Assembly: GCA_040839025.1 (NCBI GenBank)
Contig: JBFPJN010000007.1
Location: 1-64,000 of the forward strand
DNA length: 64,000 nucleotides
Reading direction: 5' to 3'
From: Alphaproteobacteria bacterium LSUCC0719
GTDB lineage: Bacteria; Pseudomonadota; Alphaproteobacteria; Puniceispirillales; Puniceispirillaceae
A model generated the notes under the pieces. It had not been told where the DNA came from. It saw only the letters and a program-made list of their open reading frames with translations, and searched no databases. Position 1 is the first letter of the stretch; each line of letters begins with the position of its first letter. Positions 1-8,882 of this stretch are shown in pieces. Made by a program: the position numbers and the translations under genes.

Positions 1-1
1 T

Positions 2-127
2 GGTCTTGTCGATGAGATCACCTATGAGAAAGGGCTTTTTGAGATCAATCTGAACCGCTCAGATTTGCCATTTCCACATTTCCTTTACCACCTCTTTAGG
101 AACGACCAACAGCTTTTCGTCGCGTGA
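2..127 (+). CDS. 3' end of an unidentified gene
   Basis: The window opens inside an open frame that runs 41 codons from base 2 to a TGA at 125-127. The peptide is rich in aromatic and charged residues and contains FPHFLYHLFRND near its end, so it reads like the C-terminus of a globular protein and not like random translation. The 5' part lies outside the window and no domain can be named. The downstream glycosyltransferase suggests, but does not show, a surface-polysaccharide context. Confidence 0.45.
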   Translation, partial: GLVDEITYEKGLFEINLNRSDLPFPHFLYHLFRNDQQLFVA

Positions 128-553
128 ACCGTTGAAGCATTCCTTTTCGACCATCCGTTTTACATTCCGAAAACAACCCGCCAGCAATCCCTCTCGGTCG
201 TACCTGCACAAATATGGGGTACCCCGGACGGGCCTTGCGACCCGCGAACGAGCTGTGGCCGAAGGTGGCTATGTTTTACAGCTCATATGATAGCTACTGG
301 AATACGGAACGGTAGGTCACAATCCGCAATTCACATACCGGAAGGACAGTGTGTTTTATGCCTTCTGTCACCATGTAAACCCATATCAACAACGGGGTTG
401 CATGCTATCACGCATCTTGGGAGGTCTGCACCTATGGAATTCGGTGACACCATTCAATGGGCAAATGCGGACAAAAATATCAAGAAACCTAGACCTGATA
501 CTATATAAAGCTCATACAATCTGGCTTTGGTGGCTAATGGCTAGCGGTATGGC
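128..553. other. gene-poor stretch, no supported feature
   Basis: These 426 bases lie between the partial gene and the glycosyltransferase. Two short overlapping plus-strand frames exist (about 287-508 and 351-656), but neither has a ribosome site or recognisable sequence. The base composition is more AT-rich than the housekeeping genes to the right. It could be a decayed gene remnant or an untranslated leader. I see no terminator or clear promoter. Confidence 0.4.
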
Positions 554-2293
554 GTGCGCAAGATCGATGGTCAGACCATTGCAAACCGGGTCTTACAAGT
601 ATTTCATGGCGGCGTTGTGGTGGCACTCAGACAACAGGACATCTCGCAGCTTTTAAGCCTGTTTCAACAGGGTAAATACGGGCCAGTAATCAAGAAGGCC
701 CTACCGTTGATCAGGAAACATCGCGGGGTGCCCGGACTACACGAGCTTGCGGGTGCAGCCCTTGCAGCGACAGGCGATTTCGCGCGAGCAGAACGTCACC
801 TCGCCGAGGCTGTGCGACTGGATCCGAAGCGCGACATCGCACTACATAATCTTGCCAATCTCTATTACCAGTCGGGCCAATACGATGAGGCTATCAGGCA
901 ATTCAAAGCCTTGCTAAATCTACGGCCAGCTGACATCGACACAATCCGCAAGCTTGGTGAGTCATGTCTTAAAGCAGACATGGCGCAGGAGGCAGTCTCA
1001 CATTTTCAGTTTTTGGTAGACCGGGACGACAGCAATATAGATTTCTGGTTTCTTCTCGGCAGTGCTTACCGGGCTCTGAAGGAGAATGTCCGCGCCGCTT
1101 CCTGCTTTGAAAGAATTCTTAGCCAAAATGCCGATCACTTCGAAGCTATCTATAGCCTTGGAAATATCTGCCGCGACACCAACCTGTCTGACGAAGCCAT
1201 ACAATTTTATGAACGGGCGCTTCATCTACGACCCAATCACATATCCACCATGTGCAATATTGGGCTGTGCCATATCAATCGCCACGCACTGGACATAGCC
1301 GCATCTTGGTTTCAAAGCGCAGTCGATCAGGATCCGCAGAACCCTGAGCCTCAATATCTGAAATCGCTTCCACATTTTCTTGATGGTAATGTGAAGGCTG
1401 GGTTTGAAGCTGCAGAATGGCGACTGCGGCTAAAGACACAATTCAAAGTCATGTATGATGGGCCGGAACCCGCTTGGGACGGTAAGGCCTCATTGGATGG
1501 CAAACGATTAATTGTTCATGCTGAACAGGGATTTGGCGACAGCATTATGATGCTGCGCTTCATAAATCTCCTCGACCCATCAACAACGCGAATTACGGTT
1601 CTGGTCCAACGCGGGCTGAAGAATCTGTTCGCTGAGAGCTTTGACTGCATAGAGTTCATCGAATTCACAGATGATCAGGCGATGCGATTGGTCAAACGGG
1701 ACCGCGGCGACTATCAATGCTCATTGATGAGCCTGGCACATCTGATGGCCCCTTACTGGACTAGCCTGCCGGTTGCAAGAGAATACCTTCGCGCTCCTTC
1801 AGCAGTGAGCGCGAAGTGGGCCAAGCAGATTCCTCGCACAGAAACAAAGCGGATCGGTCTGGTATGGCGTGGCAATCCTAAACACGTCAACGATCATAAC
1901 CGAAGCATTGCTTTGCAAAGCCTGGTGCCTCTTCTCCCCACCGAGCATGATTATGTGGCGTTACAAAAGGATATCAGCATTACAGAAAGGGCGCTTTTCA
2001 ACGCGCCAACTTCACCAACCATAGAAATGCTGGAATTGGGAGATTTTGCCGATACAGCCGGGCTTTGCAGCACACTTGATGCCGTAGTGAGCGTCGATAC
2101 GAGTGTCGCCCACTTGGCTGGTGCGTTGGGTCTTCCAACGATGGTTCTGCTGCCTCATGTTCCTGACTGGCGATGGGAGCTTTCCGGATCGACCACACCT
2201 TGGTATCCAAACATGACTCTCCATCGGCAACCTGCGGCAGGGGATTGGATGCCGGCTCTGGCTAGCCTGAAAAATCAGCTTGCCCAGTTATAG
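554..2293 (+). CDS. TPR protein with GT9-like glycosyltransferase domain
   Basis: The protein is about 579 residues. Roughly residues 30-270 are tandem tetratricopeptide repeats, seen as recurring patterns such as ALHNLANLYYQSGQYDEAI and AIYSLGNICRD. The C-terminal half resembles the ADP-heptose:LPS heptosyltransferase (GT9) fold, with HAEQGFGDSIMMLRF near residue 322, an IGLVWRGNP strand, and a nucleotide-sugar-site-like DTSVAHLAGALGLPT near residue 515. TPR-glycosyltransferases of this layout usually modify surface glycans or proteins; substrate and acceptor cannot be read. The start is uncertain: the frame opens with GTG at 554, in-frame GTGs at 617 and 620 are equally plausible, and none has a good Shine-Dalgarno site. 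Codon and base use differ from the genes after 5.7 kb, consistent with a transferred surface-polysaccharide gene. Confidence 0.75.
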   Translation: MRKIDGQTIANRVLQVFHGGVVVALRQQDISQLLSLFQQGKYGPVIKKALPLIRKHRGVPGLHELAGAALAATGDFARAERHLAEAVRLDPKRDIALHNLANLYYQSGQYDEAIRQFKALLNLRPADIDTIRKLGESCLKADMAQEAVSHFQFLVDRDDSNIDFWFLLGSAYRALKENVRAASCFERILSQNADHFEAIYSLGNICRDTNLSDEAIQFYERALHLRPNHISTMCNIGLCHINRHALDIAASWFQSAVDQDPQNPEPQYLKSLPHFLDGNVKAGFEAAEWRLRLKTQFKVMYDGPEPAWDGKASLDGKRLIVHAEQGFGDSIMMLRFINLLDPSTTRITVLVQRGLKNLFAESFDCIEFIEFTDDQAMRLVKRDRGDYQCSLMSLAHLMAPYWTSLPVAREYLRAPSAVSAKWAKQIPRTETKRIGLVWRGNPKHVNDHNRSIALQSLVPLLPTEHDYVALQKDISITERALFNAPTSPTIEMLELGDFADTAGLCSTLDAVVSVDTSVAHLAGALGLPTMVLLPHVPDWRWELSGSTTPWYPNMTLHRQPAAGDWMPALASLKNQLAQL

Positions 2294-2382
2294 GCCTAAA
2301 GGTCGTTGTCTTGGGTGGATAAGTATCTAAGCCATGCAAAGCAATGCCCGAAACAAAATATTGGTCGCCACTTTCGGCCATG

Positions 2383-3003
2383 TCAGCTTCGGCGGCCGCC
2401 AAGCAAGAGGCCGGTCCTGGGGTGCTGCACCCCGATGACCTCGCCAGACTGGTCATAGATTGGCGTGGCACCGGTACGAAGCGCGCTGATCATGCTGTCC
2501 TCGGACAGATTGCTGATTGTCTTCAGCGCAAAGACCACACCGACGCCCGGATAGAATGTTGAGGGATATCGCCTTGCGGATCGGGATTCTTCCAATGCCG
2601 TGATCGCCAGATCGGCAACATTGGTTTCCGGAGTGGGATCGGTTCGGGGGACCACCGCGGCGTCCGCCATAAGCCGTCCTGATGCCATCTCTTTTTGCTG
2701 CGGCGGCCGCTGGCTGTCATTGCGGAACAGGGTGCGGAATTGATTGATGCGAGACAGATGTTTGGCCAGCTGCGGCTGGCCTTCAAGATGCGACAAAGGC
2801 CCGGACTCCGGGCCTGCCGGGGCAACGTTTGCGGGCAGGGTTGCCAGCCGCGTCGCCGAAACTCCGGTCTGGGTCGAAACTCCGGTCTGACCCCAGGCCG
2901 ATGACGACAGACACAGCGCCATCAAACACCCACCGACAAGGGCGGGCCCGGATAATCTTGAAGTTTGTGATCTATCGCCAAACATACGTTTGGCCAGCAA
3001 CAT
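2383..3003 (-). CDS. secreted protein of unknown function
   Basis: This is a 206-residue protein with a short basic N-terminus followed by a hydrophobic segment ending SSSAWG-Q, a good Sec signal peptide with cleavage near residue 38. The mature part begins with a short repeat (QTGVSTQTGVSATR), is rich in Pro, Arg and Ala in the middle, and ends with a more ordered segment containing YPGVGVVFALKTISN and QHPRTGLLLGG. I do not recognise a family. It starts 57 bases after the stop of the DUF1501 gene on the same strand, so it is probably the third gene of the DUF1800-DUF1501 operon. An ATG six codons downstream (2985) is an alternative start. Confidence 0.6.
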   Translation of the reverse strand: MLLAKRMFGDRSQTSRLSGPALVGGCLMALCLSSSAWGQTGVSTQTGVSATRLATLPANVAPAGPESGPLSHLEGQPQLAKHLSRINQFRTLFRNDSQRPPQQKEMASGRLMADAAVVPRTDPTPETNVADLAITALEESRSARRYPSTFYPGVGVVFALKTISNLSEDSMISALRTGATPIYDQSGEVIGVQHPRTGLLLGGRRS

Positions 3004-3060
3004 TCATGCCAATTCGCGCAGAATGCCGATGTTGGGACAATCCGGCATGATACAGGACCA

Positions 3061-4200
3061 TCAGACGCGGAACAGCGTTTCCGTGACGTCGGTCAGATCT
3101 TCGTCCCAGAAGGCATGTTTCTTCATGAAATTGAAATCGATGTCAAAACAGGCGGCCATCGCAGCGCAGTAGATTGACCGCGCATCGACCGTGGCGTTCA
3201 GATCCTGGCCCTCGAACAGATCCTTTGATCGCAATCCCGGCCAGTCAGCATGGATATCGGCCTTTTTCACCAGACCGCCGGCCATCAGGATGGCTGTTCC
3301 GTACCCATGCTCGGTGCCATAACCACCATTCTGCTCGACCTTGCGCCCAAATTCGGTCAGCGTCAGGATCAGCGTGTTGTTGTAGGAATCGCCAAGATTG
3401 GCCTTCAGGACGGACAGTACCCTGTCATAATTGTTCAGCTGCTCGCCATGTTCGCCATCGCTTCCGCCCTGCGCCGCATGGGTGTCAAATCCGTCAAGAT
3501 CGAACACCGCGATCCGGGGCCCGTCCTCACGCGCCAGCTCGTTTGCCGCCACCTTGGCAAGTTCATGGGCTTTGTTGCCACCACGCTGGACCATCATCGA
3601 GCCCGGGCGATGCCGGATTCTGTCCAGAGTCTGGGCCAGATCGGATCCAGGCGTGTAGGATGCCTGAATGTTCTCCAACGCGCTCTGTGACGGCATACGC
3701 ATATAGGTCGGGAAGTAGTTGTCGAGACCTGTGCTGCCCCGAAGCAGAAGCGGCATCGGCAGCGACACCGCAAGACCGTCGAGTTCAGCGGCATCCATGC
3801 CGCGGCCAAGCCAACCCGTTTTTTCGGCATAGGCAATATGCGCGCCTGTTTCCATCAGGTTCTGGCCGTCGAAATGCGACCGCCCGGTATAGGGAATGGA
3901 AGTGGCGTGATAGACCGCTGCGGTTCCTTCCTGCCAGCATTCATGGAACGCCTTGAGACGGGGGTGAAGGTTGAAATCCGAGGTCAGCGTCTTTGTACCC
4001 TCGACCAGAATGTCGGGACGCGCCTTCTTCATCTGACCGTCGCGCGGCTGTACGGCGGTGAGGCCGTCCATGCCGCCGCGAAGCATGATAATCACCAGAT
4101 TTCGTTTGGCCAGCGTCGCGGCGCGGGCATTGAACAGCGGTGACCCCACAAGTGTGAGAGAGCCGCATGCGGCGATGAATTCTCGTCTGTTCACTCTCAT
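3061..4200 (-). CDS. DUF1501 family protein with Tat signal
   Basis: The ATG at 4200 overlaps the stop of the upstream DUF1800 gene (ATGA), which favours it over the ATG 15 bases earlier and suggests translational coupling; the product is 379 residues. The N-terminus MRVNRREFIAACG is a twin-arginine signal, so the protein is probably exported folded by Tat. The body has the DUF1501 pattern: LVIIMLRGGMDGL after the signal, FDLDGFDTHAAQGG in the middle and LTEFGRKVEQNGGYGTEHG near the end, which resemble metal-site motifs of the alkaline-phosphatase/sulfatase superfamily. DUF1501 genes are generally paired with DUF1800 genes, as here. The biochemical role of the pair is not established. Confidence 0.88.
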   Translation of the reverse strand: MRVNRREFIAACGSLTLVGSPLFNARAATLAKRNLVIIMLRGGMDGLTAVQPRDGQMKKARPDILVEGTKTLTSDFNLHPRLKAFHECWQEGTAAVYHATSIPYTGRSHFDGQNLMETGAHIAYAEKTGWLGRGMDAAELDGLAVSLPMPLLLRGSTGLDNYFPTYMRMPSQSALENIQASYTPGSDLAQTLDRIRHRPGSMMVQRGGNKAHELAKVAANELAREDGPRIAVFDLDGFDTHAAQGGSDGEHGEQLNNYDRVLSVLKANLGDSYNNTLILTLTEFGRKVEQNGGYGTEHGYGTAILMAGGLVKKADIHADWPGLRSKDLFEGQDLNATVDARSIYCAAMAACFDIDFNFMKKHAFWDEDLTDVTETLFRV

Positions 4201-5648
4201 ACCTTCAACATCCACTCGCTGGGAAACAGATAGATGCCATCGGTGCGCGCGGCGACATAGTCGCCCGCCCCATTACCCTTGCATGTGTTCAGATAGTCGA
4301 TGACATCAGCGGCATTATCGAAATTCTTTGCGATGGAGCTGTCGAAGGCCGGCCGTATTCTGGTGTCGTCGGCAATCCGCTTGGCCAGCGCAAGCCGGCG
4401 GATCAGCAATTCAGGAGACAACCATTCGGCCTCGGTGTCAGGCCACCCGTTTGGCTGCGCCGGGCGGTAGGGATGATGCCCGATCTCCCACATCACGGAT
4501 CGCGGCCTGTTCAGTATTCCCTTTGGTTTACTCTTGAAATCGTACTTCATGTCTTCGGGTTGCGGCGGCCAGGGGGCCTGACCCAGCTTGACGCTCTGCA
4601 GCATCCACACTTCCGGGTTCAGGAATTTCCGGTGCGTCCCGGTATGGTCATACACCACCCTGATCAGGGCCTTGTATACCGCCGGCAGGTGACCGTCTGT
4701 TTCCCGCCAGGCCTTGATAACCGGCGCCGCCATTTCCGGTGTGACATCGTCAGTCACAAAATGGCGAACAAGCTTTGTTGATACGAACTCCGCACACATC
4801 GGATGCGCGCACAGACCCTCGATGGCGTCAATCAGTTTGCTTTTTGGGCTGAGGCCGCGCTGCTTGTACCGCTTGCCAAGGACGATATGGTTGCCGGGCT
4901 CGTGCTTCTTGGCGTCAAACTCGACAGGGTTGCATTCCTCACGCGTTTCCGACCAGTCATGACCCCAGCCGGCCATGATATAGGACAGGGCCACCACATC
5001 CTGCTGCGAATAGCCGGCGGCAGGTGACACTGTATGCAGCTCCAGCAATTCCCGGGCATGGTTTTCATTCACCGTGGCAGGCTCGCCATTCTGCCTGCGC
5101 CACTTGCCTCGCTTCGAATTCGGGCCGACGGATTCGCTGTTGTCAAGATGGTGGATCATCGTCCAGGACATCGTCACCGCCTTTACCAGATCGGTGAAAC
5201 TGCCACACATATGCGGACGGATCGTTTCGCGCGTATAGGCACCGGTATTCCAGGATGCCAGAAGGTCCTTTTCGGCGATGGCGAAATGATTGTGCCAGAA
5301 AAGCCACAGCCGCTCGAACACCGGTGCCTGTGATTTCAGCGCCGTGTTGTGCCGGATGGAAAGATCCAGATTCTCGTAATATTTTTCACCCGTTTCCCAC
5401 CGAAGCTGGTCTTTGGCCTCGCGATAGGCCTTGCGGTCACCCTTGAACTCCTTGCGGATCACCCTGCGGTCGGTATAGACAAATTTTGCCCGCGCATCGA
5501 GAAGCTGATCGGCACTTGGAATATCCCCGTCCCAGACCAATGGGGGCACGGTGTCGACCTGCGCCTCGGCCCAGGCGACAGGGTCCTCTGGCACCGCCTC
5601 GTCAGGGCCAAGCCCGAACGCCATCTTTCGGAAAAAATCCTTTTTCAT
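4197..5648 (-). CDS. DUF1800 family protein
   Basis: A 483-residue protein matching DUF1800: an N-terminal MAFGLGP segment, RLWLFWHNHFAI in the first third, and the central block ENHARELLELHTVSPAAGYSQQDV that typifies the family. No classical signal peptide is present, whereas the partner DUF1501 protein carries a Tat signal, so co-export or a periplasmic partner interaction is possible but not shown. The gene is first in a minus-strand operon and overlaps the next gene by ATGA. No strong ribosome site precedes the ATG at 5648; an inverted repeat immediately upstream may affect initiation. An in-frame ATG at codon 9 is a possible alternative. Confidence 0.85.
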   Translation of the reverse strand: MKKDFFRKMAFGLGPDEAVPEDPVAWAEAQVDTVPPLVWDGDIPSADQLLDARAKFVYTDRRVIRKEFKGDRKAYREAKDQLRWETGEKYYENLDLSIRHNTALKSQAPVFERLWLFWHNHFAIAEKDLLASWNTGAYTRETIRPHMCGSFTDLVKAVTMSWTMIHHLDNSESVGPNSKRGKWRRQNGEPATVNENHARELLELHTVSPAAGYSQQDVVALSYIMAGWGHDWSETREECNPVEFDAKKHEPGNHIVLGKRYKQRGLSPKSKLIDAIEGLCAHPMCAEFVSTKLVRHFVTDDVTPEMAAPVIKAWRETDGHLPAVYKALIRVVYDHTGTHRKFLNPEVWMLQSVKLGQAPWPPQPEDMKYDFKSKPKGILNRPRSVMWEIGHHPYRPAQPNGWPDTEAEWLSPELLIRRLALAKRIADDTRIRPAFDSSIAKNFDNAADVIDYLNTCKGNGAGDYVAARTDGIYLFPSEWMLKV

Positions 5649-5668
5649 AAATCTAATATAACAGATTT
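5649..5668. promoter_or_regulatory. inverted repeat abutting the DUF1800 start codon
   Basis: Perfect 6-base arms AAATCT and AGATTT are separated by 8 bases, in an AT-rich patch directly before the DUF1800 ATG. The position suits an operator or an mRNA hairpin occluding initiation. Function is inferred from position only. Confidence 0.35.
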
Positions 5669-5739
5669 ATATGCTCTGTATAGAAAGGGTTGATTACCAG
5701 AGGATCGACAGATGATGGGCCGCCGCGCATCGCCCCTGG

Positions 5740-6327
5740 CTAGACTTCAATCAGCTTTTCAACAGCCAGTGTGATTACATGACCAAGCGCGATATGCGCC
5801 TCTTGAATATGCATTGTCACGCTGCTCGGCACCGCCAGAAGAATATCTGCGTGATCCGCCAGTTTGCCGCCCGTCTCGCCGGTCATGGCGATGGTCCTTA
5901 TGTCCGCCTGGCGCGCCGCGATACAGGCCGCAAGCACATTTGCCGAATTGCCGCTGGTCGAAATGGCAATCAGTACATCTCCCGCATTGCCAAGTGTTTC
6001 AACCTGACGGCTGAACACGCCTTCATACCCGAAATCATTGGCATAGGCTGTCAGGAAAGACGTATCGGTCGTCAGCGCCAGCGCAGCAAGGCCAGCGCGC
6101 GGCCGACGATGATCCAGTGTGGCGACAAACTCGGCCGCCAGATGCTGGGAATCACCCGCTGACCCGCCATTGCCGCACAGCATCAGCTTGCCACCAGCCT
6201 GCAAGGAAGTGGCAATCATGTGTGCCGCCTCCATCGCCGCGGCGCTGCACCGATCCGCCGTCTGGCGTTTGACCTCGGCAGAGGTCAGCAGAAGATCACG
6301 AAGCGAGTCTGTTTTGAACTGTGACAT
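5740..6327 (-). CDS. gmhA: phosphoheptose isomerase, SIS domain
   Basis: A 195-residue single SIS-domain protein. It has MLCGNGGSAGDSQHLAAEF (residues about 49-67), the sugar-phosphate loop ISTSGNSANVL, and the C-terminal HIQEAHIALGHVI helix carrying the catalytic-type Glu and His of GmhA. GmhA converts sedoheptulose 7-phosphate to D-glycero-D-manno-heptose 7-phosphate for LPS core heptose. DiaA, a DnaA-binding SIS paralogue, is the main alternative, but the neighbouring galU and phosphomannomutase genes favour sugar-nucleotide metabolism. The gene is divergent from galU, with 103 bases between the two starts. Confidence 0.85.
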   Translation of the reverse strand: MSQFKTDSLRDLLLTSAEVKRQTADRCSAAAMEAAHMIATSLQAGGKLMLCGNGGSAGDSQHLAAEFVATLDHRRPRAGLAALALTTDTSFLTAYANDFGYEGVFSRQVETLGNAGDVLIAISTSGNSANVLAACIAARQADIRTIAMTGETGGKLADHADILLAVPSSVTMHIQEAHIALGHVITLAVEKLIEV

Positions 6328-6430
6328 GGCCTACCTTCATTGCAGGAACCTGTCCTGCTATCTTGACCGGCAATCCCTGCACGGTTATCCATGCCTACCA
6401 ACACAGGCCTGCCACTGCAAGGATGACCTG

Positions 6431-7285
6431 ATGATCAAAAAAGCCATCTTTCCAGTTGGTGGACTGGGAACCCGCTTTCTGCCGGCCACCAAGGCATTGC
6501 CAAAGGAAATGCTGCCCGTCGTCGACAAGCCGCTGATCCAGTATGCGGTGGAAGAAGCCGCCGCCGCAGGGATCGAGGAATTCATCTTCGTGACCGGGCG
6601 CAACAAGGCGGCCATCGAAGACCATTTCGACCATTCATTCGAACTTGAAGCCACCTTGCAGGCCAAGGGAAAGGACGAGGCGCTGCATCTCGTCAAGGCA
6701 ATGATGCATGGCCCGGGTGCCGTGCAATATGTCAGGCAGCAGGAGCCTGCCGGCCTTGGCCATGCCGTCTGGTGCGCGCGTCACCTGATTGGGGACGGTC
6801 CGGTGGTGGTGCTTCTGGCAGACGATCTGATCCTTGGACAAAGCTGCGTCAAGGAAATGGTCGACGCCTATAGTGGCGGCAACATGGTGGCGGTGATGGA
6901 TGTGCCGCGCGACCAGACCGGCGCCTATGGCATCGTGACGCCGGGTGATGATGATGGCCGGATTGTCGATGTTCGGGGTCTTGTGGAAAAGCCAAAACCC
7001 AGCGAGGCCCCATCAACCATCGGTGTTGTTGGCCGCTACATTGTTGCGCCGGAGGTCTTTGCAACATTGGATCGTCAGGAGCGCGGCGCCGGCGGCGAAA
7101 TCCAGCTGACAGACGCCCTTGCCAAGCAGATCGGTGCCGCACCTTTCAAAGGCCTGCGGTTCTCTGGAGAACGGTTCGACTGTGGATCGAAGCTTGGCTT
7201 CCTGCAGGCGAATATCGCCTTCGGCCTTGCCAATGGCGTACTTGCAGATGATCTGCGCGACTGGATGGCGGAGCGGGTGAAATGA
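6431..7285 (+). CDS. galU: UTP-glucose-1-phosphate uridylyltransferase
   Basis: The open frame extends further upstream, antisense to gmhA, but the protein clearly begins at the ATG at 6431 (MIKKAIFPVGGLGTRFLPAT), giving 284 residues, normal for bacterial GalU. Visible motifs are the nucleotide-binding GGLGTRFLPATKALPKEMLP, PLIQYAVEEA, LLADDLI with the metal-binding Asp, and GVVGRYIVAPEVF. It makes UDP-glucose from UTP and glucose 1-phosphate for surface polysaccharides. Its stop overlaps the ATG of the following phosphomannomutase gene (ATGA), so the two are co-translated, a logical pairing because the mutase supplies hexose 1-phosphate. Confidence 0.95.
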   Translation: MIKKAIFPVGGLGTRFLPATKALPKEMLPVVDKPLIQYAVEEAAAAGIEEFIFVTGRNKAAIEDHFDHSFELEATLQAKGKDEALHLVKAMMHGPGAVQYVRQQEPAGLGHAVWCARHLIGDGPVVVLLADDLILGQSCVKEMVDAYSGGNMVAVMDVPRDQTGAYGIVTPGDDDGRIVDVRGLVEKPKPSEAPSTIGVVGRYIVAPEVFATLDRQERGAGGEIQLTDALAKQIGAAPFKGLRFSGERFDCGSKLGFLQANIAFGLANGVLADDLRDWMAERVK

Positions 7286-8667
7286 CCCACCACACTTTCG
7301 ATCCAACAATTCTGCGTGCCTATGACATTCGCGGCATCTATCAGCAGACGCTGCATGACGACGATGCCTTTGCCATCGGCCTGACATTTGCTGTCATGCA
7401 GCAGCAGCGCAATCTGGGATCGCGGATCGCCGTTGGTCGGGATGGCAGGCTGTCATCACCGGCGCTGGCAGCGCGGCTGATTGAAGGATTGCAGGCCGGC
7501 GGTGCCGAGGTCATTGATATTGGGTGCGGTCCGACGCCGATGCTGTATTTCGCCGCTGCCGAGCTTGACACAGGCGGTGCCATCCAGGTGACCGGCAGCC
7601 ATAATCCGCCGACTCACAACGGTTTCAAGATGGTGATGGGTGGCCAGTCGTTTTTCGGTGATGACATCGTGGCGCTTGGCGCGGCAAGCCGTGATGGTGT
7701 GACCCGGCGAAGCGGTGGCACAGTCACCCGGCAGGACATCCAGCCTGCCTATATCGATCGCCTTGCCGCCAGCGCCCGGGCAACGGGACTGTCGGTCATA
7801 TGGGACTGTGGCAATGGCGCCAGCGGCCCGGTGACCGAAGCGCTTGTTGGTCGGCTTGATGGCGTTCACAAGGTGCTGTTTCCCGACATCGACGGCACCT
7901 TTCCCAACCACCATCCAAATCCTGTTGATCCGGAAACGCTGGACCTGCTTCGCGCCGAAGTTGCCAGCGCCGGGGCCGACCTTGGAATCGGCTTTGACGG
8001 TGATGGGGATCGCATCGGCGTGATTGACGCCACCGGACGTCAGGTGCCGGGGGATTTTCTGACCGCCTATCTGGCACAGGAAATTGCACCCCGGCACAGG
8101 GGTGCGCCAATCATTCTGGATGTCAAATCATCGGAGGCGGCACTGCGTTTGATAACCGAGTCCGGCGGTGATGCACAAATCTGGAAGACCGGCCACAGCC
8201 ATATGAAACAGCGGATGAAGGATATCGGCGCCCCGCTTGCCGGTGAAATGTCGGGCCATATCTTCATCAAGGACGGATATCTCGGATTTGACGATGCCAT
8301 ATATGCGGCCGTGCGCGTGATCACCCAGATGGTGGAAAGCGGCCAGTCGATCACCTCATTCATGGATTCACTGCCAGACCAGCATGCCACACCCGAACTT
8401 CGTATCGATTGTCCGGACACCCGGAAATTCGACACCATGCATAATATCCACAGCCACGTGCTGACCCGGCGGGACGAACAGGATGTCAACGCCATTGACG
8501 GTGTGCGGGTGCGCACCGCTGATGGCTGGTGGCTGGTCAGGGCGTCAAACACCGAGGCGGCGCTGGTGGCGCGGGCCGAGGCAGACAGCGCTGCCGGACT
8601 GGACCGGCTGATCGACGAAATTCAGACAGCGCTGAAGGCTGCCGGGCTTGACTGGCAGTACACATGA
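7282..8667 (+). CDS. phosphomannomutase/phosphoglucomutase
   Basis: A 461-residue alpha-D-phosphohexomutase. The active-site phosphoserine loop TGSHNPPTHNGFKM is near residue 109, the metal-binding loop GFDGDGDRIGVID near residue 237, and the sugar-binding GEMSGHIF near residue 316; a phosphate-binding RASNTEAALVARAEA segment closes the C-terminus. It interconverts hexose 6-phosphate and 1-phosphate (glucose and/or mannose), feeding GalU and mannose-derived nucleotide sugars. This family includes AlgC, ManB and CpsG; the sequence alone does not decide substrate preference. It is co-translated with galU. Confidence 0.93.
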   Translation: MTHHTFDPTILRAYDIRGIYQQTLHDDDAFAIGLTFAVMQQQRNLGSRIAVGRDGRLSSPALAARLIEGLQAGGAEVIDIGCGPTPMLYFAAAELDTGGAIQVTGSHNPPTHNGFKMVMGGQSFFGDDIVALGAASRDGVTRRSGGTVTRQDIQPAYIDRLAASARATGLSVIWDCGNGASGPVTEALVGRLDGVHKVLFPDIDGTFPNHHPNPVDPETLDLLRAEVASAGADLGIGFDGDGDRIGVIDATGRQVPGDFLTAYLAQEIAPRHRGAPIILDVKSSEAALRLITESGGDAQIWKTGHSHMKQRMKDIGAPLAGEMSGHIFIKDGYLGFDDAIYAAVRVITQMVESGQSITSFMDSLPDQHATPELRIDCPDTRKFDTMHNIHSHVLTRRDEQDVNAIDGVRVRTADGWWLVRASNTEAALVARAEADSAAGLDRLIDEIQTALKAAGLDWQYT

Positions 8668-8810
8668 AAGGTTATCGCAGGTTAAGATCCTGTCATTACC
8701 CGTCCTGTTCAAATATCCCCGATGCAAAAATCAATTGCCGATTGGAAACCCCTACAAGGGAAACCATCAGGCAAAGGCCGGGATGAGGCTGGCGGAATGA
8801 CGCAACTAAC

Positions 8811-8839
8811 TTGGCAAGGTGACCGGCAGCATTTATATG
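8811..8839 (+). promoter_or_regulatory. candidate sigma-70 promoter of glcB
   Basis: TTGGCA (8811-8816) and TATATG (8834-8839) are separated by 17 bases. The predicted transcript would start near 8846, leaving a leader of about 36 bases before the ATG at 8883. This supports the downstream glcB start over the in-frame ATG at 8850. Confidence 0.5.
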
Positions 8840-8882
8840 TGGCGCTCTCTTGCCCCGGACAATCCATAGCTTGGAGACTGTA

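Noticed and set aside
287-656. Two small plus-strand open frames at the left edge
   Set aside because: Neither has a ribosome site, recognisable sequence or conserved context; one overlaps the glycosyltransferase start.
3174-3956. Plus-strand open frame of 260 codons opposite the DUF1501 gene
   Set aside because: The translation is rich in Pro, Arg, His and Cys, as expected for a shadow frame, and the DUF1501 protein on the minus strand is well supported.
8668-8810. Possible riboswitch upstream of glcB
   Set aside because: I compared the stretch with glycine and other known aptamer cores and saw only a tiny CCC/GGG stem; the likely promoter also lies downstream of it.
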